DNA of 38,497 bases from Paludibacteraceae bacterium (GTDB lineage: Bacteria; Bacteroidota; Bacteroidia; Bacteroidales; Paludibacteraceae). Within the stretch, counting starts at the first letter, position 1; every line of letters starts with the position of its first letter. The translations under genes were made by a program, and so were the position numbers. The DNA lies in NCBI GenBank assembly GCA_024401515.1, contig JAKSKY010000012.1, forward strand, positions 1-38,497, in the 5' to 3' direction. This document shows positions 15,148-23,044 of the stretch, piece by piece. The notes below the pieces were generated by a model. The model saw nothing but the letters and a program-made list of their open reading frames with translations. It was not told where the DNA came from and ran no database searches.

Positions 15148-16710
15148 ATGAAGAAAAATATTTTGTGGAGAGTTTTGTGTTTATTGGCTTGGTTGCCGTT
15201 CGTCTCTTGTGAAGATGAGAAGGAGAGTGGTTTCGATAAAGAGTTTTATGAAAAACAACAAGGCGTAAGTGTAGATGGTTTGGTGGATAATTACACCTAT
15301 GTTGATTTGGGTCTAAGCGTGGATTGGGCTACCTATAATGTGGGCGCATCCAAACCGACAGATTCTGGTTATCTTTTGTCATGGGGCGAGACTTCTGAAA
15401 AGGACAAATATACTTATGAGTCATATAAATTTCTCGACGCTTCGGGAGACTTCACCAAGTATTGTCCCCTTACGCATTCTAATACTCAACATTTTTTTGA
15501 TGGAAAGATAGAGCTGGAAGCGGAGGATGATGCTGCTAAAGTGAATTGGGGAGGTGGTTGGCGTATGCCATCCCAATCTGATTGGCATGAGTTGATGGAA
15601 GGTTGCGATTGGACATGGGTGGAGGATTTTAACAAAAGTGGTGTCTCCGGATGGTTGGGCGTCTCTAAAAAGAATGGCAAGACGATTTTTCTGCCTGCCT
15701 TTTTGGCCCGTTCTGATGAGGACGAAATTTATGAGGGCCAGTTTGATTTTATTGGCTATTGGTCTTCGTCATTACTTTATGGCAATGGAACTGCGTTTGC
15801 GTTTCATTCCGATGGTGAAACGTTTGAAGTGAGCCAGTGGCCTTCGCGATATATTGGGTTGTGCGTGCGTCCTGTTGTTGATAATGTCTGCGTGGTGAAT
15901 TTTTATGCCGCCACACCTTCAGACACTACCTTTTTAGGTACACAAAAGGTAGAGAAGGGTGAATCCCTCAGAGATATGTATCTCTCAGAGATTCAAGGTT
16001 ATCATTTTGTGAAATGGAGCGCTTCATTTTCCAATGTGCAGTCGGATATGAATATATATGCCATATATGAACCAAACCCTAAGGTAAAGATTGATATCTC
16101 AGTGAATGGTAATCTTGGTGGCCATGATTATGTCGATCTTGGTTTGCCTAGTGGACTGAAGTGGGCTACCTATAATGTGGGTGCGGCTAACGTTGAGGAG
16201 CCTGGAGAATATTTCGCATGGGGAGAAATTACTCCTAAGAATGATTACGCTTGGGGAAATTACAAGTGGTCGGAGAATGGAAGCGAATATCGATTTATTA
16301 AATATTCTGGTCCCGAAGAAAGTCTTGATTCAATATTTTTGGAACCGGAGGATGATGCTGCCATGGTAAAGTGGGGCTCTGGTTGGCGTATGCCTACATG
16401 GCATGAGTATAGAGAGTTGATAGCTGGTTGTGATTGGACAAGAGTGGATGATTTAAATGGATGTGGTTTGGAAGGTGTGAAGGGCGTTTCCAAAACAAAC
16501 GGGAATTCGATTTTTATTCCTTGTGCGGGACAAAAGGGAGGCGATGGCTCATACTACTCGAATGATAATGGCTATTATTGGTCCTCGTCCATATTTAGGT
16601 TAGGGGAGTATCTAGGCTTTAGTCTTCGAGTCCAAGATGCTAGTTTGTCCATCCAAGACACTCCCCGATGCTTTGGTTTGTGCATCCGTGCGGTTTGTGT
16701 TGTGGAATAA
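15148..16710 (+). CDS. Surface lipoprotein with two FISUMP-like domains and an InlB-type repeat
   Basis: A 520-aa lipoprotein: signal peptide with a lipobox at FVSC (Cys near 21) and acidic residues after it. Two similar domains follow, about 48-250 and 325-518. Each starts with YVDLGL..WATYNVGA and continues with WGE, WRMP (trimmed from GGGWRMPSQSDW or GSGWRMPTWHEY), GCDWT, YYWSSS-like and GLCVRPV/GLCIRAV segments. This is the Fibrobacter succinogenes major paralogous domain pattern. Between them lies an InlB B-repeat-like stretch (about 250-310: GYHFVKWSAS followed by IYAIYEPNP). Such proteins are surface-exposed in gut Bacteroidales and their ligands are unknown. The doubled domain suggests internal duplication. 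Confidence 0.82.
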   Translation: MKKNILWRVLCLLAWLPFVSCEDEKESGFDKEFYEKQQGVSVDGLVDNYTYVDLGLSVDWATYNVGASKPTDSGYLLSWGETSEKDKYTYESYKFLDASGDFTKYCPLTHSNTQHFFDGKIELEAEDDAAKVNWGGGWRMPSQSDWHELMEGCDWTWVEDFNKSGVSGWLGVSKKNGKTIFLPAFLARSDEDEIYEGQFDFIGYWSSSLLYGNGTAFAFHSDGETFEVSQWPSRYIGLCVRPVVDNVCVVNFYAATPSDTTFLGTQKVEKGESLRDMYLSEIQGYHFVKWSASFSNVQSDMNIYAIYEPNPKVKIDISVNGNLGGHDYVDLGLPSGLKWATYNVGAANVEEPGEYFAWGEITPKNDYAWGNYKWSENGSEYRFIKYSGPEESLDSIFLEPEDDAAMVKWGSGWRMPTWHEYRELIAGCDWTRVDDLNGCGLEGVKGVSKTNGNSIFIPCAGQKGGDGSYYSNDNGYYWSSSIFRLGEYLGFSLRVQDASLSIQDTPRCFGLCIRAVCVVE

Positions 16711-16758
16711 AATGGATTGTTTCATGTTGGAACGACTGAAATAGATGACCATCATTTT

Positions 16759-16792
16759 TTTGAATATAATTGTAAAAAAATGTTTATATTTG
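16759..16792 (+). promoter_or_regulatory. Promoter of serine palmitoyltransferase
   Basis: TATATTTG (16785-16792) matches the -7 consensus. TTTG at 16759-16762 lies 22 bases upstream, slightly longer than the usual 19-21. The ATG follows 26 bases after the box. Confidence 0.6.
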
Positions 16793-16818
16793 CGCCCAAA
16801 TTTGTATAAAATAAAGAG

Positions 16819-18006
16819 ATGGGTTTATTACAAGAGAAATTATCTAAGTACACTGAGCCACAAAAAGTAAAGGCGCTTGGTGTTTACCCTTACTTCAGAG
16901 AGATTCAAAGTGAACAAGATACCGAAGTAATTATCGATGGTAGAAAGGTGTTGATGTTTGGTTCAAACAGTTACTTGGGTTTGACTAACCATCCAAAAAT
17001 CAAGGAGGCTGCCATTGAAGCGACAAAGAAATATGGATCAGGTTGTGCTGGTTCCCGTTTCTTGAATGGAACTTTGGATATCCATGTGGAGCTTGAGAAA
17101 AAATTGGCTGAATTCGTCGGCAAGGACGACGCTTTGATCTTCTCTGCTGGATTCAATGTTAATATGGGTGTGGTTTCCATGTTGACAGGTCGTGAGGACT
17201 ATTTGATTTTCGATGAGTTGGATCACGCTTCTATCATGGCTGGTAAACAAATGTCTTTCTCCAAGACATTGAAGTTCAAACACAACGATATGGATTCTTT
17301 GGAGAAGAAGCTCCAACAATGCGAGCCTGACAAGGTGAAGTTGATCGTTGTGGACGGTGTCTTCAGTATGGAGGGTGACGTTACCAAGTTGCCGGAAATT
17401 GTAGCCCTATGTAAGAAATATGACGCGAATGTCTATGTGGACGAGGCGCACAGTTTGGGTGTCTTCGGAAAGCAAGGACGTGGTATCTGTGACCACTTCG
17501 GATTGTCTAAGGAGGTGGATGTCATCATGGGTACATTCAGTAAGTCATTGGCCTCTATCGGAGGTTTCTGCGCCGCAGACGCTTCTGTCATCAATTTCCT
17601 TCGTCACAATGCTAGACCATATATCTTCAGCGCTAGTATCACACCAGCCGCTACGGCATCCGCTTTGGCAGCTTTGGAGATCATGAAGAGCGAGCCTGAG
17701 AGAATGGAGCACTTGTGGAAGATCACTAAGATGGCTTTGGAGGGATTCAGAAACTTAGGTTTCGAAATCGGTCATACCGAGACTCCTATCATTCCTCTCT
17801 TCATACGTGATAACGAGAAGACCTTCTTGTTTACCAAGCTTCTTTTCGAAGAGGGTATCTTCGTGAACCCAGTTGTGAGCCCTGCGGTTCCTTCTGATGA
17901 CACGTTGGTTCGTTTCTCTTTGATGGCTACCCACACTGAGGAGCAAGTCGCTATCGCATTGGAGAAGATCGGTGCGGTTGGTAAGAAGTTGGGCGTTATC
18001 GCTTAA
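16819..18006 (+). CDS. spt: Serine palmitoyltransferase (alpha-oxoamine synthase)
   Basis: PLP enzyme that condenses L-serine with a fatty acyl-CoA to 3-ketosphinganine, the first step of the sphingolipids found in Bacteroidales membranes. The 395-aa sequence has the alpha-oxoamine synthase pattern: GSNSYLGLT, GSGCAGSRFLNGT, VDEAHSLGVFG (Asp208, His211), and PLP lysine Lys242 in GTFSKSLASIGG. The N-terminus (GLLQEKLSKY followed by GVYPYFREI) closely resembles what I recall of the Bacteroides thetaiotaomicron enzyme. That favours this over 2-amino-3-ketobutyrate ligase, which has the same fold and similar length. No threonine dehydrogenase lies nearby. Two acyl-CoA ligases lie downstream and could help supply or recycle acyl chains. 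Confidence 0.88.
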   Translation: MGLLQEKLSKYTEPQKVKALGVYPYFREIQSEQDTEVIIDGRKVLMFGSNSYLGLTNHPKIKEAAIEATKKYGSGCAGSRFLNGTLDIHVELEKKLAEFVGKDDALIFSAGFNVNMGVVSMLTGREDYLIFDELDHASIMAGKQMSFSKTLKFKHNDMDSLEKKLQQCEPDKVKLIVVDGVFSMEGDVTKLPEIVALCKKYDANVYVDEAHSLGVFGKQGRGICDHFGLSKEVDVIMGTFSKSLASIGGFCAADASVINFLRHNARPYIFSASITPAATASALAALEIMKSEPERMEHLWKITKMALEGFRNLGFEIGHTETPIIPLFIRDNEKTFLFTKLLFEEGIFVNPVVSPAVPSDDTLVRFSLMATHTEEQVAIALEKIGAVGKKLGVIA

Positions 18007-18035
18007 TTGAATAGATTACATTTTTAAAATAATTG

Positions 18036-18071
18036 GCGTCCCATACATGTTTTTACACGTATGGGCGCTTT
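18036..18071 (+). terminator. Probable terminator of spt
   Basis: GCG-T-CCCATAC (18036-18046) pairs with GTATGGG-CGC (18059-18068), ten pairs with one bulged base, followed by only TTT. The stem is strong but the T-tract short. Confidence 0.55.
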
Positions 18072-18094
18072 GTCAAATATAAAAAGCTAATCCT

Positions 18095-18544
18095 ATGAAT
18101 TATTGGTTTGAATGTAAAGTCTCCTATAATAAGCAAGACGATTCGGGTAAGATAAAGAAGATGTCCGATATCTATTTGGTCGACGCTCTCTCTTTCACCG
18201 AGGCAGAGAAACGTGTTACGGAGGAGATTACCCCTTTCGCTACCACTTATGAAAATGGTATCTTTACCATAGATGGTATCAAGCATGTGAAAATTGGTGA
18301 TATCTTCGCCGAGGAACTTGAGTGCGAAAAGTGGTTCAAGTGCAAGGTGACTTACACGACGGTGGATGAGGTCTCCGCAAAGGAGAGAAAGATTACTACC
18401 GTTAATTTGGTGCATGCCGATGATATGGAGGAGGCTTTCAAGAATTTGAAGGAGGGATTGAAGGATTCCATCTCCGATAGCGACATCGTAAGTATGACTG
18501 AGACCGCCATTGCGGACATCATACACTATAGTGCTCCCGCGTGA
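18095..18544 (+). CDS. DUF4494 domain-containing protein
   Basis: A 149-aa cytoplasmic protein with no signal peptide. It matches the Bacteroidetes family DUF4494 by its opening NYWFECKVSYNKQ, the phrase YLVDALSFTEAEKRV, and a second internal copy of the motif (WFKCKVTYTTVDE, about 81-93). This suggests two related halves. No function is known. Its stop codon overlaps the start of the YggS gene, so the two are translationally coupled, and the pairing may be a clue to its role. Confidence 0.85.
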   Translation: MNYWFECKVSYNKQDDSGKIKKMSDIYLVDALSFTEAEKRVTEEITPFATTYENGIFTIDGIKHVKIGDIFAEELECEKWFKCKVTYTTVDEVSAKERKITTVNLVHADDMEEAFKNLKEGLKDSISDSDIVSMTETAIADIIHYSAPA

Positions 18545-19197
18545 TGATTAAGGATCGAATCATAGAATTGCGCTCTTCTTTGCCAGTGGGCGCTCGCTTG
18601 TTGGCGGTTTCCAAGTTCCATCCGGCTGAAGCGATTCAGGAAGCCTACGATGCGGGCCAACGTCTTTTTGGAGAAAGCCGGGTGCAGGAGGTGCTCTCTA
18701 AGAAGGATGTCTTGCCGTCGGATATTGAGTGGCACTTTATCGGCCATCTTCAGACCAACAAGGTGAAGCAGCTTGTCCCTTTCGTCACATTGATACATGG
18801 TGTGGATACGGAACATCTGTTGAAGGAGATCGATAAACAGGCGGCTCTCTGCGGTCGTGTGGTCGACTGTCTCTTGGAGGTCCATGTGGCGCGTGAGGAG
18901 ACTAAGTTCGGTTTCACGCCCGACGATGTCATGCGATTCTTTTCGGAGGAGGTCTACAAGCAATACGAACATGTCCGTATCGTGGGTATCATGGGAATGG
19001 CTTCCCATGTGGATGATGAGGCGGCCATCCGTTCGGAATTTAAAATCCTACATGCCCTCTATGAAGAGGTGAAAGCGCAATATGCCTCTTGGTTCAGGGA
19101 GTTGTCCATGGGTATGTCCGGCGATTATCGGATAGCCTTGGAGGAGGGTAGTACCATGGTTCGTATCGGAACCTATATCTTTGGCGAAAGATATTAG
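18544..19197 (+). CDS. YggS family pyridoxal phosphate homeostasis protein
   Basis: A 217-aa PLP-binding protein with the fold of the alanine racemase N-terminal domain; it buffers free pyridoxal phosphate rather than catalysing a known reaction. The PLP lysine lies in LLAVSKFHP (about Lys24). FGESRVQE, WHFIGHLQTNKVK and MGMSGDY with the late GSTMVRIGTYIFGER are family signatures. I start it at the ATG at 18544, which shares its A with the upstream TGA. A GTG three bases earlier is also possible. A terminator follows 45 bases after the stop. Confidence 0.94.
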   Translation: MIKDRIIELRSSLPVGARLLAVSKFHPAEAIQEAYDAGQRLFGESRVQEVLSKKDVLPSDIEWHFIGHLQTNKVKQLVPFVTLIHGVDTEHLLKEIDKQAALCGRVVDCLLEVHVAREETKFGFTPDDVMRFFSEEVYKQYEHVRIVGIMGMASHVDDEAAIRSEFKILHALYEEVKAQYASWFRELSMGMSGDYRIALEEGSTMVRIGTYIFGERY

Positions 19198-19242
19198 CGG
19201 ATGTCCTCTGTTTGAGCATCTTGCTTGTTTCAGATAATGGTT

Positions 19243-19274
19243 AGCGGAACTGAGATTTTCAGTTCCGCTTTTTT
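19243..19274 (+). terminator. Rho-independent terminator after YggS
   Basis: AGCGGAACTGA (19243-19253) pairs perfectly with TCAGTTCCGCT (19259-19269) around a 5-base loop, then a T-run. Confidence 0.9.
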
Positions 19275-19404
19275 GTTTTGTGTTGAAACGTTTGGTATCT
19301 ATTACGGGGTGGTTTTTAATGTTATTTTATTGAGATGATTGTTAAAAGTCAATGATAGGGGATGACAATAGTTGCATTGCTTCCTATTTTCACATTTTCG
19401 CCAT

Positions 19405-19467
19405 TTTTGTGCAAAATAATCGGCACAAAATTTTGTTGTGTGTGCATTTTAAATATATATTTGCACA
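19405..19467 (+). promoter_or_regulatory. Promoter with flanking palindromes, first acyl-CoA ligase
   Basis: TTTG (19432-19435), 20 bases, TATATTTG (19456-19463) form a consensus promoter 25 bases before the ATG. Directly upstream is a perfect inverted repeat TTTTGTGC-N10-GCACAAAA (19405-19430). A second, TGTGCA-N15-TGCACA (19441-19467), straddles the -7 box. Both share a GTGC/GCAC core, as expected of an operator bound by a dimeric regulator. The regulator is unknown. Confidence 0.6.
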
Positions 19468-19488
19468 GTTTTAGTAAAAGTGAGTAGT

Positions 19489-21147
19489 ATGGCGAATGGC
19501 TTTATCCGTTACTTTGAGAAGGCGATCCCTGAATTTTGGGAATTGCCTGCTATGACAGATTATATCTCAAAGAGTTCGTTTACCTATCAGCAGGTGGGAG
19601 AGGAGATTGCTAAACTCCACATCTTGTTTGATGAGTTGCACATTCAGCAAAACGACAAGGTTGCGCTTGTGGGAAGAAACACGCCACAGTGGGCCATTGC
19701 CTTCCTCGCTACCATCACTTATGGTGCGGTGATTGTGCCGATTCTTCAGGATTTCCATCCAAACGATGTGATGCACATCGTCAACCATTCAGAGTCTAAA
19801 TTGCTCTTCTTGAGTGATAACCAATGGGAGAATTTGGATGAGGAGAAGATGCAGAATGTTCGTGGCGTATTCTCTATCACTGATTTCAGATGTATCTATC
19901 AGGCTCCGGGTGAAAGTATTCAGGCAACCATGAAGCAGTTGTCCGATAAGTATGCGCGGAAATATCCGAATGGTATTCGCAAAGAGGATGTGAAGTATGC
20001 CCAGAAGGATGATGACGAGTTGGCGGTGCTCAATTATACCTCTGGTACAACAGGTTACAGCAAGGGCGTTATGTTGACGGGTGAGAATTTCTGCGGAAAT
20101 CTCGATTTTGCTGGACAAACCAATTTGGTGGGACGCGGTCATCGTATCCTCACCTTCTTGCCATTGGCGCACGCTTATGGGTGTGCCTTCGATTTCTTGT
20201 CACAGATCGCCTATGGTGGACACGTTACTTTCTTGACCAAGATTCCTAGCCCGAAGGTGTTGTTGAAGGCGATGGCGGAGGTGAAACCATCCGCAATCTT
20301 CACCGTTCCTTTGATCATTGAGAAGATATATAAGAACAATATATTGCCGAAGTTGAACAAGACTTCCATGAAGTTGATTACAAGTATTCCGTTGGTTTCC
20401 AATAAGGTGTATGCGGAGATTCGTAAGACGCTTGTGAATACTTTCGGCGGCGAGTTCAACCAAATGGTGATCGGAGGTGCTCCGATTAACCGTGAGGTGG
20501 AGGATTTCCTCTTGAAGATTAAGTTTCCTTTCTCTGTGGGATATGGTATGACAGAGTGTGCGCCGCTCATCAGTTTTGAGCGTTGCGATACCTATTCGCC
20601 TCACTCTACCGGCCGTGTGATTCCCGGTATGGAGGTCCGCATCAATTCATCGGATCCTAAAAATGTTCCTGGAGAGATTCAGGTAAGGGGTAGAAATGTG
20701 ATGAAGGGATACTATAAGAATGAGGAGGCTACCGCTGATTCCTTCACAGAGGATGGCTGGATGAAAACAGGTGATATGGGCGTCTTGGATGAGGCTGGCT
20801 TCATCTACATCAAGGGTCGTTCCAAAACTATGATTTTGGGTCCATCCGGTCAAAATATCTATCCGGAAGAGATTGAGGCGAAATTGAACAATTTGCCATT
20901 CATTTCAGAGAGCATCGTTATGATGCGTAATGACAAGTTGGTGGCATTGGTTTATCCGGATTCTACCGCCATGGATGAAATGGGAGTCCAACCGAAGGAT
21001 TTGGATGCTGTGATGGAGGCTCATCGTAAGAACTTGAATGAGCAATTGGCCGCTTATGAGCGTTTGACGGCTATCATCATCCATCCGACGGAGTTCGAAA
21101 AGACCCCTAAGAAGTCCATTAAAAGGTATCTCTACGAGAATGTGTGA
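19489..21147 (+). CDS. Long-chain fatty acid-CoA ligase-like protein (first of tandem pair)
   Basis: A 552-aa member of the ANL (AMP-binding) superfamily; activates a carboxylic acid with ATP and transfers it to CoA. The phosphate loop YTSGTTGYSKG begins at Tyr183. VGYGMTECAP (A5), the GDMG segment (A7, Asp binds ribose) and the hinge GRSKTMI with GPSGQNIYPEEIE are intact. KKSIKRYLY near the end includes the catalytic lysine (A10). The form resembles FadD-type long-chain ligases. The start is the ATG at 19489; a GTG at 19480 would add three residues. A paralogue follows 87 bases later with the same motifs, and co-transcription is likely. Confidence 0.9.
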   Translation: MANGFIRYFEKAIPEFWELPAMTDYISKSSFTYQQVGEEIAKLHILFDELHIQQNDKVALVGRNTPQWAIAFLATITYGAVIVPILQDFHPNDVMHIVNHSESKLLFLSDNQWENLDEEKMQNVRGVFSITDFRCIYQAPGESIQATMKQLSDKYARKYPNGIRKEDVKYAQKDDDELAVLNYTSGTTGYSKGVMLTGENFCGNLDFAGQTNLVGRGHRILTFLPLAHAYGCAFDFLSQIAYGGHVTFLTKIPSPKVLLKAMAEVKPSAIFTVPLIIEKIYKNNILPKLNKTSMKLITSIPLVSNKVYAEIRKTLVNTFGGEFNQMVIGGAPINREVEDFLLKIKFPFSVGYGMTECAPLISFERCDTYSPHSTGRVIPGMEVRINSSDPKNVPGEIQVRGRNVMKGYYKNEEATADSFTEDGWMKTGDMGVLDEAGFIYIKGRSKTMILGPSGQNIYPEEIEAKLNNLPFISESIVMMRNDKLVALVYPDSTAMDEMGVQPKDLDAVMEAHRKNLNEQLAAYERLTAIIIHPTEFEKTPKKSIKRYLYENV

Positions 21148-21234
21148 TACAATCTGTTCGTTGTTAATGTGGTATTTTTTTTAATATAAAAACTTGGGGA
21201 GAAAAAGATCCCCGCTAATTATTGCTATTTCAAA

Positions 21235-22905
21235 ATGAAAAATTACGAAGGAAGATTCAACCAAATGTTGGAGAAGTCAATTCGCGAGAACTGGAATGCG
21301 CCAGCCTTGACGGATTATGTATCAGGCGAGACTTACAGTTACAGTCAACTTGCGAATGCGATCGAGGAGATGCACATCCTTTACAAGGAGATGGGCATCA
21401 AGCCAAATGACAAAATCGCTTTGGTTGGAAAGAATACGCCAGAGTGGGGTATTGTATTCCTATCAGCAGTCACATATGGAGCCATTATCGTTCCTATTCT
21501 ACAAAATTTCCCTGTGGATGATATTCACCACATCGTTAATCACTCTGAGTCTTCTTTGCTCTTTGTGAGCGATAACTTCAAGGATCAAATCCTAGAAGAT
21601 AATATCAAGAATGTAAAGGCTCTTTTCTGCTATTCGGACAAATCATGTTTGTTCCAAAGAGAGCAATATTCTTTCCCATTGGAGATCCAATCTTTGCGTG
21701 ACGCATTGAAGAAGAAGTATCCTAATGGCATGCAACCTGCGGATGTGGTTTATGCGGACAAGACTCCTCGTGAGGTCTTCTCCATCAACTATACTTCCGG
21801 TACGACAGGGTTCAGCAAGGGTGTATTGCAATTGATCGATAATATCACCGGTAACATCGGATTCATCGACGAGAAGGGATTGTCCAAGAAGGGCAACAAG
21901 ATTTTGACCTTCTTGCCGTTGGCCCACACCTATGGATGTACGTTGGACTTCCTTTCTCAAGTATCTAACGGTGCGCATATCACTTTCTTGAACAAGGTCC
22001 CTGCTCCAAATGTCTTGGTCAAGGCATTTAGCGAAATTCGTCCAAGTGTGATCTTCACCGTGCCTTTGGTAGTGGAGAAGATTTACCGTGCGGTGGCTGA
22101 ACCAGTCCTTAAGAAGGCTGAGGCGGAGATGTCTCAAGAGCAAATGGAACAAACTGTTTATCCTGAGGTCCGCAATAAGTTGATCGCTTTGTTCGGCGGA
22201 AACTTCTCTCAAGTAGTGGTGGGTGGCGCGCCATTGAACGCTGATATCGAGTTGGCTCTTACCAAGATTAAGTTCCCATTCTGCGTGGGTTATGGTATGA
22301 CCGAGTGTTCTCCATTGATCAGTTTCGTAGGTCTTGAGGCATTCGTGAGAAAGTCAGTAGGTGTTACCCTTCCTAACTTGGATGTTCGTATCGATTCAGA
22401 GGATCAAGAGAATGTCGTAGGAGAGATCCTTGTAAAGGGACAAAATGTGATGGGTGGTTACTACAAAGATCCTGAGACTACCGCTAACGTAATCGACAAG
22501 GATGGTTGGTTGCACACAGGTGACCTTGGTACTTTGGATAAGAATAACAATTTGTTCATCAAGGGCCGTTGCAAGACCATGATTTTGGGACCTTCCGGAC
22601 AAAACATCTATCCAGAGTCTTTGGAGGCTAAGATCAACAACATGCCTTACGTTTCCGAGTGTTTGGTGATTCAAGGAGAGAAGGGATTGGTCGCTTTGGT
22701 TTACCCTGATTTCAAGGCAATGGACGAGAACCACTTGGATGAGAACGCTGTGATGAAGATCATGGAGGATAACCGTAAGAAGTACAACCAAATGGTTGCC
22801 AACTACGAACAAGTCACAGAGGTTCGTCTTTACCCTAATGAGTTTGAGAAGACCCCTAAGAAGTCTATCAAGCGTTACTTGTACGAGAGCAACGGCAAGA
22901 AATAA
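21235..22905 (+). CDS. Long-chain fatty acid-CoA ligase-like protein (second of tandem pair)
   Basis: A 556-aa paralogue of the preceding ligase, alike from the N-terminus (NWNAPALTDYVSG versus LPAMTDYISKS) to the last residues (KTPKKSIKRYLYE in both). The phosphate loop YTSGTTGFSKG starts at Tyr186; VGYGMTECSP, GDLGTLD and GPSGQNIYPESLE are conserved. It has a short insertion near 290-305 (KKAEAEMSQEQMEQ) absent from the first copy. A GGGGA/TCCCC hairpin lies in its leader (21196-21213) but no promoter box is evident, so it probably shares the upstream promoter. The two copies are well diverged, so the duplication is old and substrate ranges may differ. Confidence 0.9.
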   Translation: MKNYEGRFNQMLEKSIRENWNAPALTDYVSGETYSYSQLANAIEEMHILYKEMGIKPNDKIALVGKNTPEWGIVFLSAVTYGAIIVPILQNFPVDDIHHIVNHSESSLLFVSDNFKDQILEDNIKNVKALFCYSDKSCLFQREQYSFPLEIQSLRDALKKKYPNGMQPADVVYADKTPREVFSINYTSGTTGFSKGVLQLIDNITGNIGFIDEKGLSKKGNKILTFLPLAHTYGCTLDFLSQVSNGAHITFLNKVPAPNVLVKAFSEIRPSVIFTVPLVVEKIYRAVAEPVLKKAEAEMSQEQMEQTVYPEVRNKLIALFGGNFSQVVVGGAPLNADIELALTKIKFPFCVGYGMTECSPLISFVGLEAFVRKSVGVTLPNLDVRIDSEDQENVVGEILVKGQNVMGGYYKDPETTANVIDKDGWLHTGDLGTLDKNNNLFIKGRCKTMILGPSGQNIYPESLEAKINNMPYVSECLVIQGEKGLVALVYPDFKAMDENHLDENAVMKIMEDNRKKYNQMVANYEQVTEVRLYPNEFEKTPKKSIKRYLYESNGKK

Positions 22906-22927
22906 TTCTGCCGAATTTAGATAAAGG

Positions 22928-22957
22928 AAGGACGGGGCATCGCTTCGTCCTTTTTTT
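22928..22957 (+). terminator. Rho-independent terminator after the ligase pair
   Basis: AAGGACG (22928-22934) pairs with CGTCCTT (22946-22952), followed by a T-run to 22957. It lies 22 bases after the ligase stop codon. Confidence 0.85.
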
Positions 22958-22977
22958 GTTTCGTTATTTTATAACTA

Positions 22978-23007
22978 TTGTCAGATTCGTCTAATTCCAT
23001 ATCTTTG
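22978..23007 (+). promoter_or_regulatory. Promoter of the coiled-coil/DUF4112 pair; decides the start codon
   Basis: TTG (22978-22980), 19 bases, TATCTTTG (23000-23007). Transcription would begin near 23013. A protein start at 23018 would then have almost no leader, while the in-frame ATG at 23045 gives about 30 bases, as at other genes here. Confidence 0.65.
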
Positions 23008-23044
23008 TTAGTAACTTATGTATGACCAACTAATTGGGTTGAGT

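Noticed and set aside
16819-18006. Possible 2-amino-3-ketobutyrate CoA ligase (kbl)
   Set aside because: Same fold and length, but the N-terminus and several segments fit the Bacteroides serine palmitoyltransferase better, and no threonine dehydrogenase gene is adjacent.
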